From: Stutzerimonas kirkiae
Lineage (GTDB): Bacteria > Pseudomonadota > Gammaproteobacteria > Pseudomonadales > Pseudomonadaceae
Assembly (NCBI RefSeq): GCF_004327335.1
Contig: NZ_QJUO01000011.1
Location: 1-64,000 of the forward strand
Direction: 5' to 3'
Length of the DNA: 64,000 nucleotides
The notes below the pieces were generated by a model. It was not told the origin of the DNA and ran no database searches. It saw nothing but the letters and a program-made list of their open reading frames with translations. This document shows positions 47,401 to 56,541 of the stretch, piece after piece (the stretch's first letter is position 1; every line of letters starts with the position of its first letter). The position numbers and the translations under genes are program-made.

Positions 47401-50400
47401 GTGTATTCCGCCGACGGCCAGTACGTGTACCTGGTGGGCAAGAACAGTTCAGGCACCTACACCGTCACGACGCTGCAAGTGGGCGCGGACGGCACCCTCG
47501 CTGCCACCGGCCTGAGCGTCGAGATCGCCGATTCGTCCACCGTCCGGCAGATGGTGGTGTCGGACGACGGCAAGGCGCTCTACGTCGTGTCCAACAGTTT
47601 TCTCTACGCTTATTCCACCGCCGATGACGGCTCGCTGAACCTGCTCGACAGCTACACCGACGGTATCGACACCTCCAATGCGCTGGCCATTGCCAATGGC
47701 GTGGTCTACGTGACCGGCAGCTCCCGGGTCGCCATTTACACCGTCAATGACGACGGCAGCCTGGCCCATGCCACCACCTGGTCTGGCGGCAGTACCTTCA
47801 TGCGCAGCATTGCCGCCACCGACAGCGGCTACGTCTATGTGTCACGCGGCACGAGCGGCATTCAGGTGCTGCACTACGACAAGGATAGCAATACCGTTAC
47901 CAGCGCCACCACCTACAATCCCGGACAGACCTGGGGCCTGGCGCTCTCATCCGACGGCTCCGCGCTCTATGCAGGCCTCAACGGCGGCAACGTCCTCATT
48001 TTCAGCGTCAACGCCGATGGCACGCTAACTCAATCCAGTACTCTGGGTACCAGCGGCGCACAGGGCTTGCGCTACGCCATGTCCTCGGATGGCTCTTCCA
48101 TCTACTACGGCAGTTTCTGGAACGGAAAGGGCCTGGGCCAGATCAGCACTTCGGTGGTCGTCGCCTACACCGAAGGCACCATCCTCACCCTCGCCGCCGA
48201 TCTGACCCTCTCCGACGCCGAATTCGACGCCCTGGCCGACGGCACCGGCGACTACAACGGTGCCAGCATCACGCTGCAACGTGAAGGCAACGCCAACGCT
48301 GACGATAATTTTGGCCTCATCGAAGAAAACGGCCTGACCCTGGTAGATGATGAAATCCTGCTCGACGGCGAGAAGATCGCCGACTTTGCCAACGCGGACG
48401 GCACGCTGACCATCCTCTTCACCGCCGAGGTGAGCACAGCCACCGCCAACGCGGTGCTGCGGCAGATCAGCTACACCTACCAGGGCGGGGACCCCGGCAC
48501 CAGCATCCGCCTGACGCTCGGCGTGAAAGACCAGTACACCAGCGGCACCGACAGCATCACCCTGGCGCTGGCCGTCACCGAAGTGAACGACGCCCCGCTG
48601 GTGAACGCCACGCCGGCCAGCACCAAGCAGGACGCGGGCAGGGCCGCCGCCGATCTGTTCAGCGATGTCGAGGTGTCCGCCGTGGAAAGCGTGCAGGCCA
48701 TCACCAGCCTGACGCTCACCGTTTCCGGCCTGCTGGATGGTGCAAGCGAAACGCTGCGCATCGACGGCAGCACCGTCGCGCTGGTGGCAGGCAGCGGTAC
48801 GACCACCAATGGCCATGCCTGGAGCGTCGCCATTGATGCCGACAGCGGCGTCGCCACCGTCACGATCACCAGCAGCGCGGGCATGAGCGGCGAGGCCGCC
48901 ACCGCGCTAATCGACGGCCTGGCCTATGCCAACACCGACAGGGCCACCGGCACGGTCGGCGAGCGCGTCGTCACCCTGGTCGAAATCCAGGACAACGGCG
49001 GCACGGACAATGGCGGCGTGGATACGGCCGAGCTGTCCATCGCGGCCACGGTGCTGGTCGAGGTGGGGCAGAGCCCCACGCTCGGTGCCGAGACCGGCAC
49101 GCTCGACTATGCGGACCTGATTTCTTCCGACGACTGGCCCAGCCCGTACGAAGGCATCCAGGATGTCGCCAGTGTGGGCGATCTGGTCTATGTGGTGCGC
49201 ACGGCGGAAGTGTGGAGTTCAGAAGCCATTGCGTACATCAATATCAGCACGCTGTATGTCCTGCAGCGCGGCGGCGACGGCGCGCTTACGCTGCTGCAGA
49301 GCATCGCCAGTACGGACGTGGACGCGCTGACCGGCGCGGCGCAAATCCAGCTATCGGCCGATGGCGGCACGGTCTACGTGATCGGCGGCGAGAGCGTGGC
49401 CCTGTTCGCGGTCGATGCGGGCAACGGCGAGCTGGAATCGCTGGGCAGCTTCGGCGCCGATCTGGTGAGCGAGCACGGCTTGATCAGCGACGTGCTGGCC
49501 GATGGCGATCTCGTCTATGTCACGGCGGGCTCCAGCCTGACCGTTTTCGAGCGCAGCGGCGACACACTGACGCAGAAGAACAGCTACACGACTTCCAGCG
49601 AAGAGGCGCAGTTCAGTGCGCTGCAACTCTCCGCAGATGGTCAGTACCTGTTCGTCGGCACCTCCGGCGGCGGCACGCTGGCCAGCGTGTATCGGCTGGC
49701 CAGCGACGGCAGCCTGACCTTCGTGATGGCGGCGCAGGGCACGGACCCGGCGGCGGAGGAACAGTACTACTACACTTCGGCGCTGACGCTTTCGCCCGAC
49801 GGCACGACGCTCTACGCCATCGACTACGACGGCAGCGCCTACCGCCTGTACACCCTCTCGGTGGACGCCGAGGGGAATCTGGGCGCCGTGGCCACCAGCG
49901 AACTGGACGAAACCGCCAAGCGCATCATCGTCTCTGACGACGGCGCGGCACTGTTCGTTATAGGCGAAGAGAGTATCGGCATCTATACGCGTGCCGCCGA
50001 CGGTACGCCTACCCTGGCGCAAACGCTGGAGGGCGCCGGCGGCAAGGACTTCGGCGAATTGCGTGGCGCCGCGCTCAGCGCCGACGGCACCCAGCTCTAT
50101 GTGGCCGGCACCTTCTCCTGGGACGACGGCCTGCTGGTGCTCGACCTGAAGGCGGCGAGCGCCATCCATACCGAAGACGGCGACGCGGTCGCCCTGCTGC
50201 CCGGCGGCACGCTGAGCGATCCGCAACTGGACGCCCTGGACGATGGCGCGGGCAACTACCAGGGCGCCAGCATCGTCGTGAGCCGGACGGACGACGGCAG
50301 CGGCGAGCATGACGTTTTCGGCTTCAGCGGCGGCGACGGCCTGACCTTCGATAACGGCAACATCAAACTCGACGGCGCGACCATCGCCTCGGTGATCGAC

Positions 50401-53400
50401 ACCGGTTCGTCGTTCATCGTCACCTTCACCGCTGCCGTCAGCCGCGCCGACGCACAGAACGTGCTGCGTCACATCACCTACAGCAATACCAGCGACGATC
50501 CAACACAGCACGGCAGCCAGGCCACCTTCTCCATCAAGCTCAACGACGGCACCGGCTACAGCGACGAACTGAGCGCCAATGTCACGCTCGAAGGCGTCAA
50601 CGACCCGCCCGTGATCGAAACCGATGCGCTGGCACCCACCTACAACGCCGAGGGCGAGCGGGTCAGTCTGTTCGAGAACACCGTCATCGACACGGTGGAG
50701 ACCGGCCAGCAGATCTGGCAGGTGGTCGTCACGCTGGAGCCTGCCGATGCCGGCGACGTGCTGGGCGTGGATGGCGGCAAGATCCTGCTCGACGCGGCCA
50801 CCAGCGGCACACAGAGCACCGGTACAGGCCTGTCCTACTACGTACAGATCCAGGACGGCAAGACCATCGTCACCCTGTACCTGATGAGCACCCCCGAGCG
50901 CGCGGCCGGGGTCATCGACAGCCTGACCTATGGCAACACTGGCAGCGACCTGAGCGGCACCCGCAGTATCAGCCTGAGCGTCAAAGAGTACGCGGATGGC
51001 GGCAACGACACGACGGTGGTCGACGCAACGGCAGTCGTCACCCTGGCGAACGCCACCGCCGAAAACACCGCCCCGAGCCTGGGCGGCGGTGCCACGGCAG
51101 ATTACACCGAGCAGGCCGATCCCGTGGCCATCGCCCCGGGCGCCACGCTGTCCGACACGCAGATGGATGCCTTCAACGGCGGCAGCGGCAACTACGACGG
51201 CGCGGTATTGACCGTCGCCCTCGGCGAAGGCAGCAGCACGGCGGACGTGCTGGGTTTCGCGGCCGGCAACGGCCTGACGCTGGAAAACGGCAGCCTGAAG
51301 AAGGACGGCGTGACCATCGGCAGCGTGACCAGCGCGGATGGTGTGCTGAGCATCACCTTCACCGACGCGAACGGTGCCATTCCCACCACAGCGGACGTGC
51401 AGAACGCGTTGCGCCAGATCACCTACGCCAACGGCAGCGATACGCCGGCGGCCAGCGTGGCCGTCAGCGTCAGCCTGGCCGACCAACGCGGCCTGGACTC
51501 GGCGGCGCTGGACTTGGCCATCGCCATCACCGCCGTCAACGACGTGCCGACCGTCGAAGCCGACCCGGTGCTCTCGCTCGGCGAGCTGGAGCACCTGCAG
51601 GCGTTCACCGGCATCGCCGGACTGGGCACCCTGTCCTCCAGCATCGTCTCCAGCGACGGTACCCGCGTGTACCTCGCCGACGAGCAGGGTGCTATCGCCC
51701 TGTTCAGCCGCGACGTGGACAGCGGCGAATTGAACTACGTCAGCACCTTCGAGGCCGTGGACGGGCTGGCCGGCATCAGTCAGTTGCTACTCTCCGCCGA
51801 CGGTACGAGCCTCTACGCCCTGCGCGCGGACGGCGACGCCATCGCCTGGTTCAACGCAGATGCCACGGGCGCACTCACGCACCAGGCCACGATCGTCAGC
51901 GACTACAGCGTGGATGGCGGTAACCTCAATAGCATCCAGGGTATCGCCCTGTCGGAAGACGGCGAAAACCTCTACCTCATCAACAGCTATTACGATCAGT
52001 TGGCTTGGTTGAGCCGCGATACCGCGACGGGCGAACTGACCTACGTCGAAGCGCTTGGCGGCAGCATGTGGAGCGAGCCCTATCTGTGGGCGCCGACCGA
52101 CATCGTCAGCCAGGGTAGCCTGGTGTATGTCGTCACCAATGCCAGCGATGGTTCCTCGCTGATCGTCTATCAGCGCGATGCCAACGGCGCACTCGATCTG
52201 CTGGGCTACACCCAGAACGGCAGCGACTCGCTGACAGGCCTCCAACACGTCGCAGTCAGCGCCGACGGCGGCACGATCTTCGTCGCCAACGACAGCCAGA
52301 TCGATGCCTTCAGCCTGGATGCGTCCACCGGCACGCTGACCCACCTGGGGTCGATCACCGGCGAATCCATCGGCGATATCGCCATCTCCGCCGACGGCAA
52401 GGCGCTGTTCGTGACGCTGGCCGACGGCACACTGAACTACTACGCCACCGCCACCCTGGCGCGAGTCTCGTCACAGAGCGGCCTGGACGGCGCGGGGCAG
52501 ATATCCGTGTCGGCGGATGGCGGCGTGATCGTCGTCGGCGATGCGCTGGAGGTGCTGAACGCGCCGCCAGCCGCGGCCCCCAGCGCCGTGATCGGCGGCG
52601 ATCCGGTGCTGCTGGCGCCGACCCTGACGCTTGGCGATGCCGAGCTGGATACCGCCGACAACTATCAGGGCGCCAGCGTCACCTTCGGCGGCCAGGCCAG
52701 CGACGTCTTCGGCTTCCAGGCCGGCAACGGCTACACCCTGGACGGCGACACCATCAGCCTGGACGGCACGGCAGTGGCGACACTGACACAAACCGGCGGC
52801 AGCGCCACGCTGAGCTTCATCGCCGCCCTGACCAAGGAACAGGCCAACGCCATCCTGCGTCAGGTCACCTATGCCAGTACCTCCGGGGAAGCAGGTACAC
52901 GTATCATCGTTCTGGCCCTGAACGACGGCACGTCGGACAGCGCGACATTCGAAATACAGGTTTCCCTGTCATCCGCCGATAACCAGGCACCGGTCGCCGG
53001 CAACGACAGCTACGACCTCGCCGCCGCCACGGCGGGCACTGACTACAGCGTCACCCTTCCGGAAACGCTGTTCAGCGATGCCGACGGCGACGTGCTGAGC
53101 TGGAGCGTCAGCGGCCTGCCCAGCGGCCTGAGCTTCGACGCAAGCACACGGACGATCTCCGGCAGTGTCGCCACGCCCGGCAGCCATACCTTGACCGTCA
53201 GCGTGAGCGACACCAGCAACGCCACCGCCTCGCGTACGCTGACTCTGATCGTGACCAGCGCGGGCACAGCCACCGGCCCAGGCGACACAGTCCCCTCCGG
53301 CGACCCGACGTTGCCAGAACTGAACACCGGTATGCCACCGGCAACAGGGGTACCGAACATTGTTCACTTCGATGCCCCGCCCCTGAACCGCTCCCCCTTC

Positions 53401-54066
53401 GAACTCCCAGACGGTCGTGGCTTGCTGGAGAGCGCACAGCCTGCCGCTTCCACGACAGCGCAGCCTGCCAGTGCACCTGTGGTACGGGTTCAGGCGAATG
53501 GCAGTGGCTTCGATGGCAAGACCTCGATTGCCCAGCAACTGACCAATGCCGACCAAGTGCTGCGGGACACCTCCGAGGCGGCGCTCGATGGCAACTTCGA
53601 GCTCGATGGCTCCACCCTGCGCGCCAGCGTGAACCTGACAACAGTCAGCGAACGCAGCATCACCCTGCGCCTGCCCACGGAACTGCGCGACACGGCGCAG
53701 CGCATCACCCTGGCCAATGGCATGCGCCTGCCCAGCGGGGCCTTCGCCTTCGATGCCCGCACCGGCGAGTTGCGCATCGATCGTGCCTGGCTCGCACGCC
53801 ATGGCGACGTACGCCTGACCCTGGTCAGCCGCGACGCCGATGGCAACGAGCGGAGAACCCCAGTGGTGATCCAGGTCACGGATGAGTCGGGCAGCGCCAG
53901 CCGCGAGCCGGCGAGCCGGCCTGCGGTCGAGACGGTCGAGAGCCTGCCGCAACAGTTGCACCAGGCAACCTCCGGCGCCCTGCTCAGCGAGGCCCTGGAA
54001 CTGCTCGACCAACTGAGCGAGCTGAACGACGAACCGGTTATCCAGACAACCCGACACACTGCCTGA
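44476..54066 (+). CDS. Giant LEPR-XLL protein with beta-propeller-like and cadherin-like modules
   Basis: 3,196 residues from ATG 44476, with AGGA upstream; a GTG at 44434 would overlap the previous stop. The N-terminus is basic (RKRTKR) followed by LEPRILLDAAA at 20-30, the LEPR-XLL motif thought to act as a sorting signal. Four stretches of repeated short blades (VSPDGKSLYT, LSADGGTVYV, ISDDGTQVYV types) at about 230-535, 875-1230, 1535-1895 and 2360-2695 look like YVTN/lactonase-type beta-propellers. Between them recur a module with GNYxGASLTV and VLRQITY, and another with TLTVSG and LIDGLAY. Cadherin-like PAGLSFDPATRTLSG modules lie at about 685-868 and 2835-2925. No RTX nonapeptides are seen. 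The tail ends in helical sequence (LLSEALELLDQLSEL). It is presumably exported by the genes that follow. Confidence 0.9.
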   Translation: MTTIPNARKRTKRTSLALALEPRILLDAAAVSTAADVAAQVGATETTPGVEATPTNSTVTVTDSTDAFPVEIDLFQAVDITLDNGGELIQELVITVNSSGANQALVVDGQQLTLDIGATGFTDANGYGYTVSVGASTTTITLNFEADEGIDAAAATQLIDDLKYQVLDKSLESGTVEVTLSSLEDTGGQKIAPEASATISIDNQINVAPVLENDGGLEARETFTPDELGIGNGTEVAYSADGQYAYVAGSGGIQVFAVDDAGALSALQTLTHTDLSAISNMVVSPDGKSLYTISSSGRLVQLSINDGVLSYTATITLNEGASSGSGGLAISDDGTQVYVDTSSNYNREIHVYNRDTETGALSQLQTLDAHRNGVIATSGDFVYVMHSAAVSWQSHELKVYQRGDDGRLTLVASTTTSQTGSDAVAYAMETSADGQYLYVGDPSSGTLSVYHLSDGQLTQVDSASLSGVRDLALNAEGDRLYATTSSGTINVYTVVANGSISLVSTIAGNTSGSDIAVSINGSLLVAGGNLTRYTDVQTLNLGEPTAFADGLTLKDGNYDALDGGTGNYKGASLTVSADVAGGTFGFAVGNNLALSGNSITLNNAAIASFTVDTDGRLTVAFTADTSKAVANQVLRQLTYTSAAGTVAGSLVTLTLQGSDGALASNSVTLLLRANEAPQVNSAASTDVGKATSETAYTYVLPANLFTDAGNDKLTWEVTDLPAGLTFDAATRTISGTTTETGTFTLTVKVTDTSGLSAEREMDLVVEQIANRAPEVSANAPGTLESIVIGTEGYGVTLDAGLFSDADAIYDDSTLTWSVSGLPAGLSFDPATRTLSGTPSTVGDYSITVTVTDEHGASAEHTLMLRVISQAEADNSAPVLSTDDINLTYTSEGDLTGFNQNVYSLELSSDDSTLLIVGNDSGGHAVTPGGNSTLYVYSRDSEGNLTLVQKFVQGTSNDGDDSNGIEIDGLDSASSAVYSADGQYVYLVGKNSSGTYTVTTLQVGADGTLAATGLSVEIADSSTVRQMVVSDDGKALYVVSNSFLYAYSTADDGSLNLLDSYTDGIDTSNALAIANGVVYVTGSSRVAIYTVNDDGSLAHATTWSGGSTFMRSIAATDSGYVYVSRGTSGIQVLHYDKDSNTVTSATTYNPGQTWGLALSSDGSALYAGLNGGNVLIFSVNADGTLTQSSTLGTSGAQGLRYAMSSDGSSIYYGSFWNGKGLGQISTSVVVAYTEGTILTLAADLTLSDAEFDALADGTGDYNGASITLQREGNANADDNFGLIEENGLTLVDDEILLDGEKIADFANADGTLTILFTAEVSTATANAVLRQISYTYQGGDPGTSIRLTLGVKDQYTSGTDSITLALAVTEVNDAPLVNATPASTKQDAGRAAADLFSDVEVSAVESVQAITSLTLTVSGLLDGASETLRIDGSTVALVAGSGTTTNGHAWSVAIDADSGVATVTITSSAGMSGEAATALIDGLAYANTDRATGTVGERVVTLVEIQDNGGTDNGGVDTAELSIAATVLVEVGQSPTLGAETGTLDYADLISSDDWPSPYEGIQDVASVGDLVYVVRTAEVWSSEAIAYINISTLYVLQRGGDGALTLLQSIASTDVDALTGAAQIQLSADGGTVYVIGGESVALFAVDAGNGELESLGSFGADLVSEHGLISDVLADGDLVYVTAGSSLTVFERSGDTLTQKNSYTTSSEEAQFSALQLSADGQYLFVGTSGGGTLASVYRLASDGSLTFVMAAQGTDPAAEEQYYYTSALTLSPDGTTLYAIDYDGSAYRLYTLSVDAEGNLGAVATSELDETAKRIIVSDDGAALFVIGEESIGIYTRAADGTPTLAQTLEGAGGKDFGELRGAALSADGTQLYVAGTFSWDDGLLVLDLKAASAIHTEDGDAVALLPGGTLSDPQLDALDDGAGNYQGASIVVSRTDDGSGEHDVFGFSGGDGLTFDNGNIKLDGATIASVIDTGSSFIVTFTAAVSRADAQNVLRHITYSNTSDDPTQHGSQATFSIKLNDGTGYSDELSANVTLEGVNDPPVIETDALAPTYNAEGERVSLFENTVIDTVETGQQIWQVVVTLEPADAGDVLGVDGGKILLDAATSGTQSTGTGLSYYVQIQDGKTIVTLYLMSTPERAAGVIDSLTYGNTGSDLSGTRSISLSVKEYADGGNDTTVVDATAVVTLANATAENTAPSLGGGATADYTEQADPVAIAPGATLSDTQMDAFNGGSGNYDGAVLTVALGEGSSTADVLGFAAGNGLTLENGSLKKDGVTIGSVTSADGVLSITFTDANGAIPTTADVQNALRQITYANGSDTPAASVAVSVSLADQRGLDSAALDLAIAITAVNDVPTVEADPVLSLGELEHLQAFTGIAGLGTLSSSIVSSDGTRVYLADEQGAIALFSRDVDSGELNYVSTFEAVDGLAGISQLLLSADGTSLYALRADGDAIAWFNADATGALTHQATIVSDYSVDGGNLNSIQGIALSEDGENLYLINSYYDQLAWLSRDTATGELTYVEALGGSMWSEPYLWAPTDIVSQGSLVYVVTNASDGSSLIVYQRDANGALDLLGYTQNGSDSLTGLQHVAVSADGGTIFVANDSQIDAFSLDASTGTLTHLGSITGESIGDIAISADGKALFVTLADGTLNYYATATLARVSSQSGLDGAGQISVSADGGVIVVGDALEVLNAPPAAAPSAVIGGDPVLLAPTLTLGDAELDTADNYQGASVTFGGQASDVFGFQAGNGYTLDGDTISLDGTAVATLTQTGGSATLSFIAALTKEQANAILRQVTYASTSGEAGTRIIVLALNDGTSDSATFEIQVSLSSADNQAPVAGNDSYDLAAATAGTDYSVTLPETLFSDADGDVLSWSVSGLPSGLSFDASTRTISGSVATPGSHTLTVSVSDTSNATASRTLTLIVTSAGTATGPGDTVPSGDPTLPELNTGMPPATGVPNIVHFDAPPLNRSPFELPDGRGLLESAQPAASTTAQPASAPVVRVQANGSGFDGKTSIAQQLTNADQVLRDTSEAALDGNFELDGSTLRASVNLTTVSERSITLRLPTELRDTAQRITLANGMRLPSGAFAFDARTGELRIDRAWLARHGDVRLTLVSRDADGNERRTPVVIQVTDESGSASREPASRPAVETVESLPQQLHQATSGALLSEALELLDQLSELNDEPVIQTTRHTA

Positions 54067-54089
54067 ACACTTTCAAGGACCATCAGAAA

Positions 54090-55784
54090 ATGACCCGCAA
54101 CCCTTTCAAACCGACCTCCCTGCGCCTGGCCATCGCCTGCGCCGCCCTGGGCCTTTCCGCCTGCGCCGTCACCCCGGAGGCGCTGACGCCGGAGCAGCAA
54201 CTGGCCGAAGCCAATGAAGACCGCCGCAGCATGTTCGAATCCCAGGAGCCGGTGACCGGCGCCATCAGCCTGGAAGAGGCCATGGCGCGCGCGGTCAAGT
54301 ACAACCTGCAACAGCGCCTGGGGCTGATGCAGCGCGCCCTGGAAGACAATACCCTGAGCGTCAGCAACCTCAACCTGCTGCCGCAACTGGCCGCCAGCGC
54401 CGGCTGGAAGGGCCGCGACAACGTCGCCGGCTCGTCCAGCGAATCGGTCACCACCGGCCAGGAGTCGCTGGAACCCTCCACCAGCAGCGACCGCTCCAGC
54501 CGCGACGCCAACCTGCGCCTGTCGTGGAACGTGCTCGACTTCGGCGTCAGCTATTTCAGCGCCAAGGCCCAGGCCAACAAGGTGCTGGCCGCCGAAGAGG
54601 CGCGCCGCAAGGTGGTCGCCGACATCATCCAGCAGGTCCGCGAGGCCTACTGGCAGGCGGCCAGTGCCGAACGCCTGCAACCGGAAGTGCAACGCGCCCT
54701 CGGCGATGCCCGCAATGCCCTGCAACAGGCCCGCCAGACCGAACAGCAACGCCTGATCGCGCCACTGGAGTCCCTGCGCTATCAGAAGGGACTGCTGGAG
54801 ATGGTGCGCCAACTGGAAGTCGTGGAAGGCGAACTGGCAGTGGCCAAGTCGCGCCTGGCCAGCCTGATGAACCTGCCGCCAGCCAGCCAATACAGCCTGG
54901 TGCAGCCTGGCGAGTCCAGCTATACCCAGCCTGCCCTGGCCTACAACCTGGCCGACCTGGAAGCCACCTCGATGGTGCAGCGCCCGGAAATCCGCAGCGA
55001 AAGCTACCAGGCACGCAATGCCGTGCTGGAAACCCGCGCCGCGATGCTCAAGCTGCTGCCGGGGGCCAACCTGTTCGTCGGCGCCAACTACGACAGCAAC
55101 AGCTACCTGGTCAACGACAACTGGGCCGACGCCGGCCTGCAGGTCAGTTGGAACCTGTTCAACGTGCTGGCCTATCCGGCCGTGAAGAGGAGCGGCGAAG
55201 CCCGCCTGCAAGTCGCCGAACTGCGCCGCCAGGCCATGCGCATGGCCGTCCTCACCCAGGTCAACGTGGCCTGGCGCGAATTCCAGCGCTCCAGCCAGGT
55301 GTTCGCCCGCTCCAATGAACTGCAGCAGGTACAACGCAATATCCTGCGCCAGAGCGAAAGCGCCTACGCCAGCCAGGCGCAGAGCCGGCTGGAGCGCGTA
55401 CGCACGGCGACCGAGACGGTACTCGCCACCCGCACCCGCGACCGCGCCTTCGCCGAACTGCAGGTCGCCCATGGCGCCGTCTACCAGGCCGCTGGCCTCG
55501 ACCCGTTGCCCGAGCGCATCGCCGGCCGCAGCATCGCCGAACTCAGCCGCAGCATCGCCAGTAACGCGGTACGCCTCGACCAGGGCCAGGGCGCGATACC
55601 GGCGGGCATCGCCGCCGCCCAGCAGGCGCCCTATGGCGTGGCCTCGAGCAGCGCGGCCGCAGGTACTCCACTGATCGCCCAGGCGCCAATGCAACGCCAG
55701 GTGCTGCGCCTGGATATGTGGGAAAGCCTCGGCTCGCTGCGTGGCGCCGAACTGGTGCCGGTGGAGCGAGTCAATGATCGCTGA
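54090..55784 (+). CDS. TolC-family outer-membrane lipoprotein
   Basis: 564 residues. Signal peptide with lipobox LSAC (Cys25). Two outer-membrane efflux repeats with helical barrel landmarks (LRLSWNVLDFGVSYFSAKAQ, VREAYWQAASAERL, LQVSWNLFNVLAYPAVKRSG, VNVAWREFQRSSQVFARSNE). A C-terminal Ala/Gln-rich extension of about 70 residues follows. Starts 23 bp after the giant gene and overlaps the next adaptor gene by 11 bp. Proposed outer-membrane channel of this locus. Confidence 0.92.
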   Translation: MTRNPFKPTSLRLAIACAALGLSACAVTPEALTPEQQLAEANEDRRSMFESQEPVTGAISLEEAMARAVKYNLQQRLGLMQRALEDNTLSVSNLNLLPQLAASAGWKGRDNVAGSSSESVTTGQESLEPSTSSDRSSRDANLRLSWNVLDFGVSYFSAKAQANKVLAAEEARRKVVADIIQQVREAYWQAASAERLQPEVQRALGDARNALQQARQTEQQRLIAPLESLRYQKGLLEMVRQLEVVEGELAVAKSRLASLMNLPPASQYSLVQPGESSYTQPALAYNLADLEATSMVQRPEIRSESYQARNAVLETRAAMLKLLPGANLFVGANYDSNSYLVNDNWADAGLQVSWNLFNVLAYPAVKRSGEARLQVAELRRQAMRMAVLTQVNVAWREFQRSSQVFARSNELQQVQRNILRQSESAYASQAQSRLERVRTATETVLATRTRDRAFAELQVAHGAVYQAAGLDPLPERIAGRSIAELSRSIASNAVRLDQGQGAIPAGIAAAQQAPYGVASSSAAAGTPLIAQAPMQRQVLRLDMWESLGSLRGAELVPVERVNDR

Positions 55785-56541
55785 GCGGCGCCACACCTAC
55801 AGCTTCCGCTGTTCACTGCTGGCGGTGCTGATCGCCGCCAGCCTGCCGGACATGGCCCAGGCCGAGGAAACCGGCGAGCTGCGCGTGCAGCTCAGCCCGG
55901 TCCGCCAGACCGTACTGTCCAGCGAGATCAGCGGCAAGCTCACCGAGCTGCCGCTCAGGGAGGGCGAAACCTTCAAGCAGGGCCAGCGTCTGGCCGCCTT
56001 CGACTGCTCGGTGCAACGCGCCCAGTTGACCCGTAGCGAAGCCGTCCAGCGCGGCGCGCAGAAAAAGCTCGACGTGGCCAAGCGCCTCGACGCGCTGGGC
56101 TCTATCAGCCAGGCGGAAGTGGCCCAGACCCAGGCCGACCTGGCCGTGGCCCAGGCCGAAAGCGGCGTCAGCCGGGCCATGCTGAAACGCTGCACGCTCG
56201 ATGCGCCCTTCGCCGGCCGGGTGTCGCAACGCATGGCCGAACGCTGGCAGCACGTCGCCGAGGGCACCGAACTGCTGGCGATCTACGACGACAGCGTCTA
56301 TCAACTGGAGCTGATCGTACCTTCCGCCTGGCTCACCTGGCTGAAGGCCGGCCTGGACTTCGAAGTGGCCCTGGACGAAACCGGGCAGCGCTATGCCGCC
56401 CAGGTCGAACGCCTCGGCGCGGCCATCGACCCGTTGAGCCAGTCGCTCAAGGTGTTCGCGCGCATTACCGGCGATACGGCGGGATTGCTGCCGGGCATGA
56501 GTGGCGTGGCGTTGCTGCAAGCACCCGGAGAGGATTCGTGA
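55774..56541 (+). CDS. HlyD-type periplasmic adaptor (small)
   Basis: 255 residues from ATG 55774. Cleavable signal peptide (about 1-30, ending DMAQAE). Compact adaptor: first lipoyl half (EISGKLTELPLREGETFKQG), short coiled coil, second half (CTLDAPFAGRVSQRMAERWQ), beta-barrel ending GMSGVALL. Lacks a transmembrane anchor. Overlaps the next gene (GTGA at 56538). Confidence 0.9.
   Translation: MIAERRHTYSFRCSLLAVLIAASLPDMAQAEETGELRVQLSPVRQTVLSSEISGKLTELPLREGETFKQGQRLAAFDCSVQRAQLTRSEAVQRGAQKKLDVAKRLDALGSISQAEVAQTQADLAVAQAESGVSRAMLKRCTLDAPFAGRVSQRMAERWQHVAEGTELLAIYDDSVYQLELIVPSAWLTWLKAGLDFEVALDETGQRYAAQVERLGAAIDPLSQSLKVFARITGDTAGLLPGMSGVALLQAPGEDS

Noticed and set aside
49351-51594. 747-codon minus-strand frame inside the giant LEPR gene
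   Set aside because: Antisense to a well-supported coding frame with modular repeats; product lacks any recognisable domain.
44476-54066. Reading the giant protein as an RTX toxin or classical type I substrate
   Set aside because: No GGxGxDxxx nonapeptide arrays or acidic type I C-terminal signal are visible, and no ABC exporter is linked.
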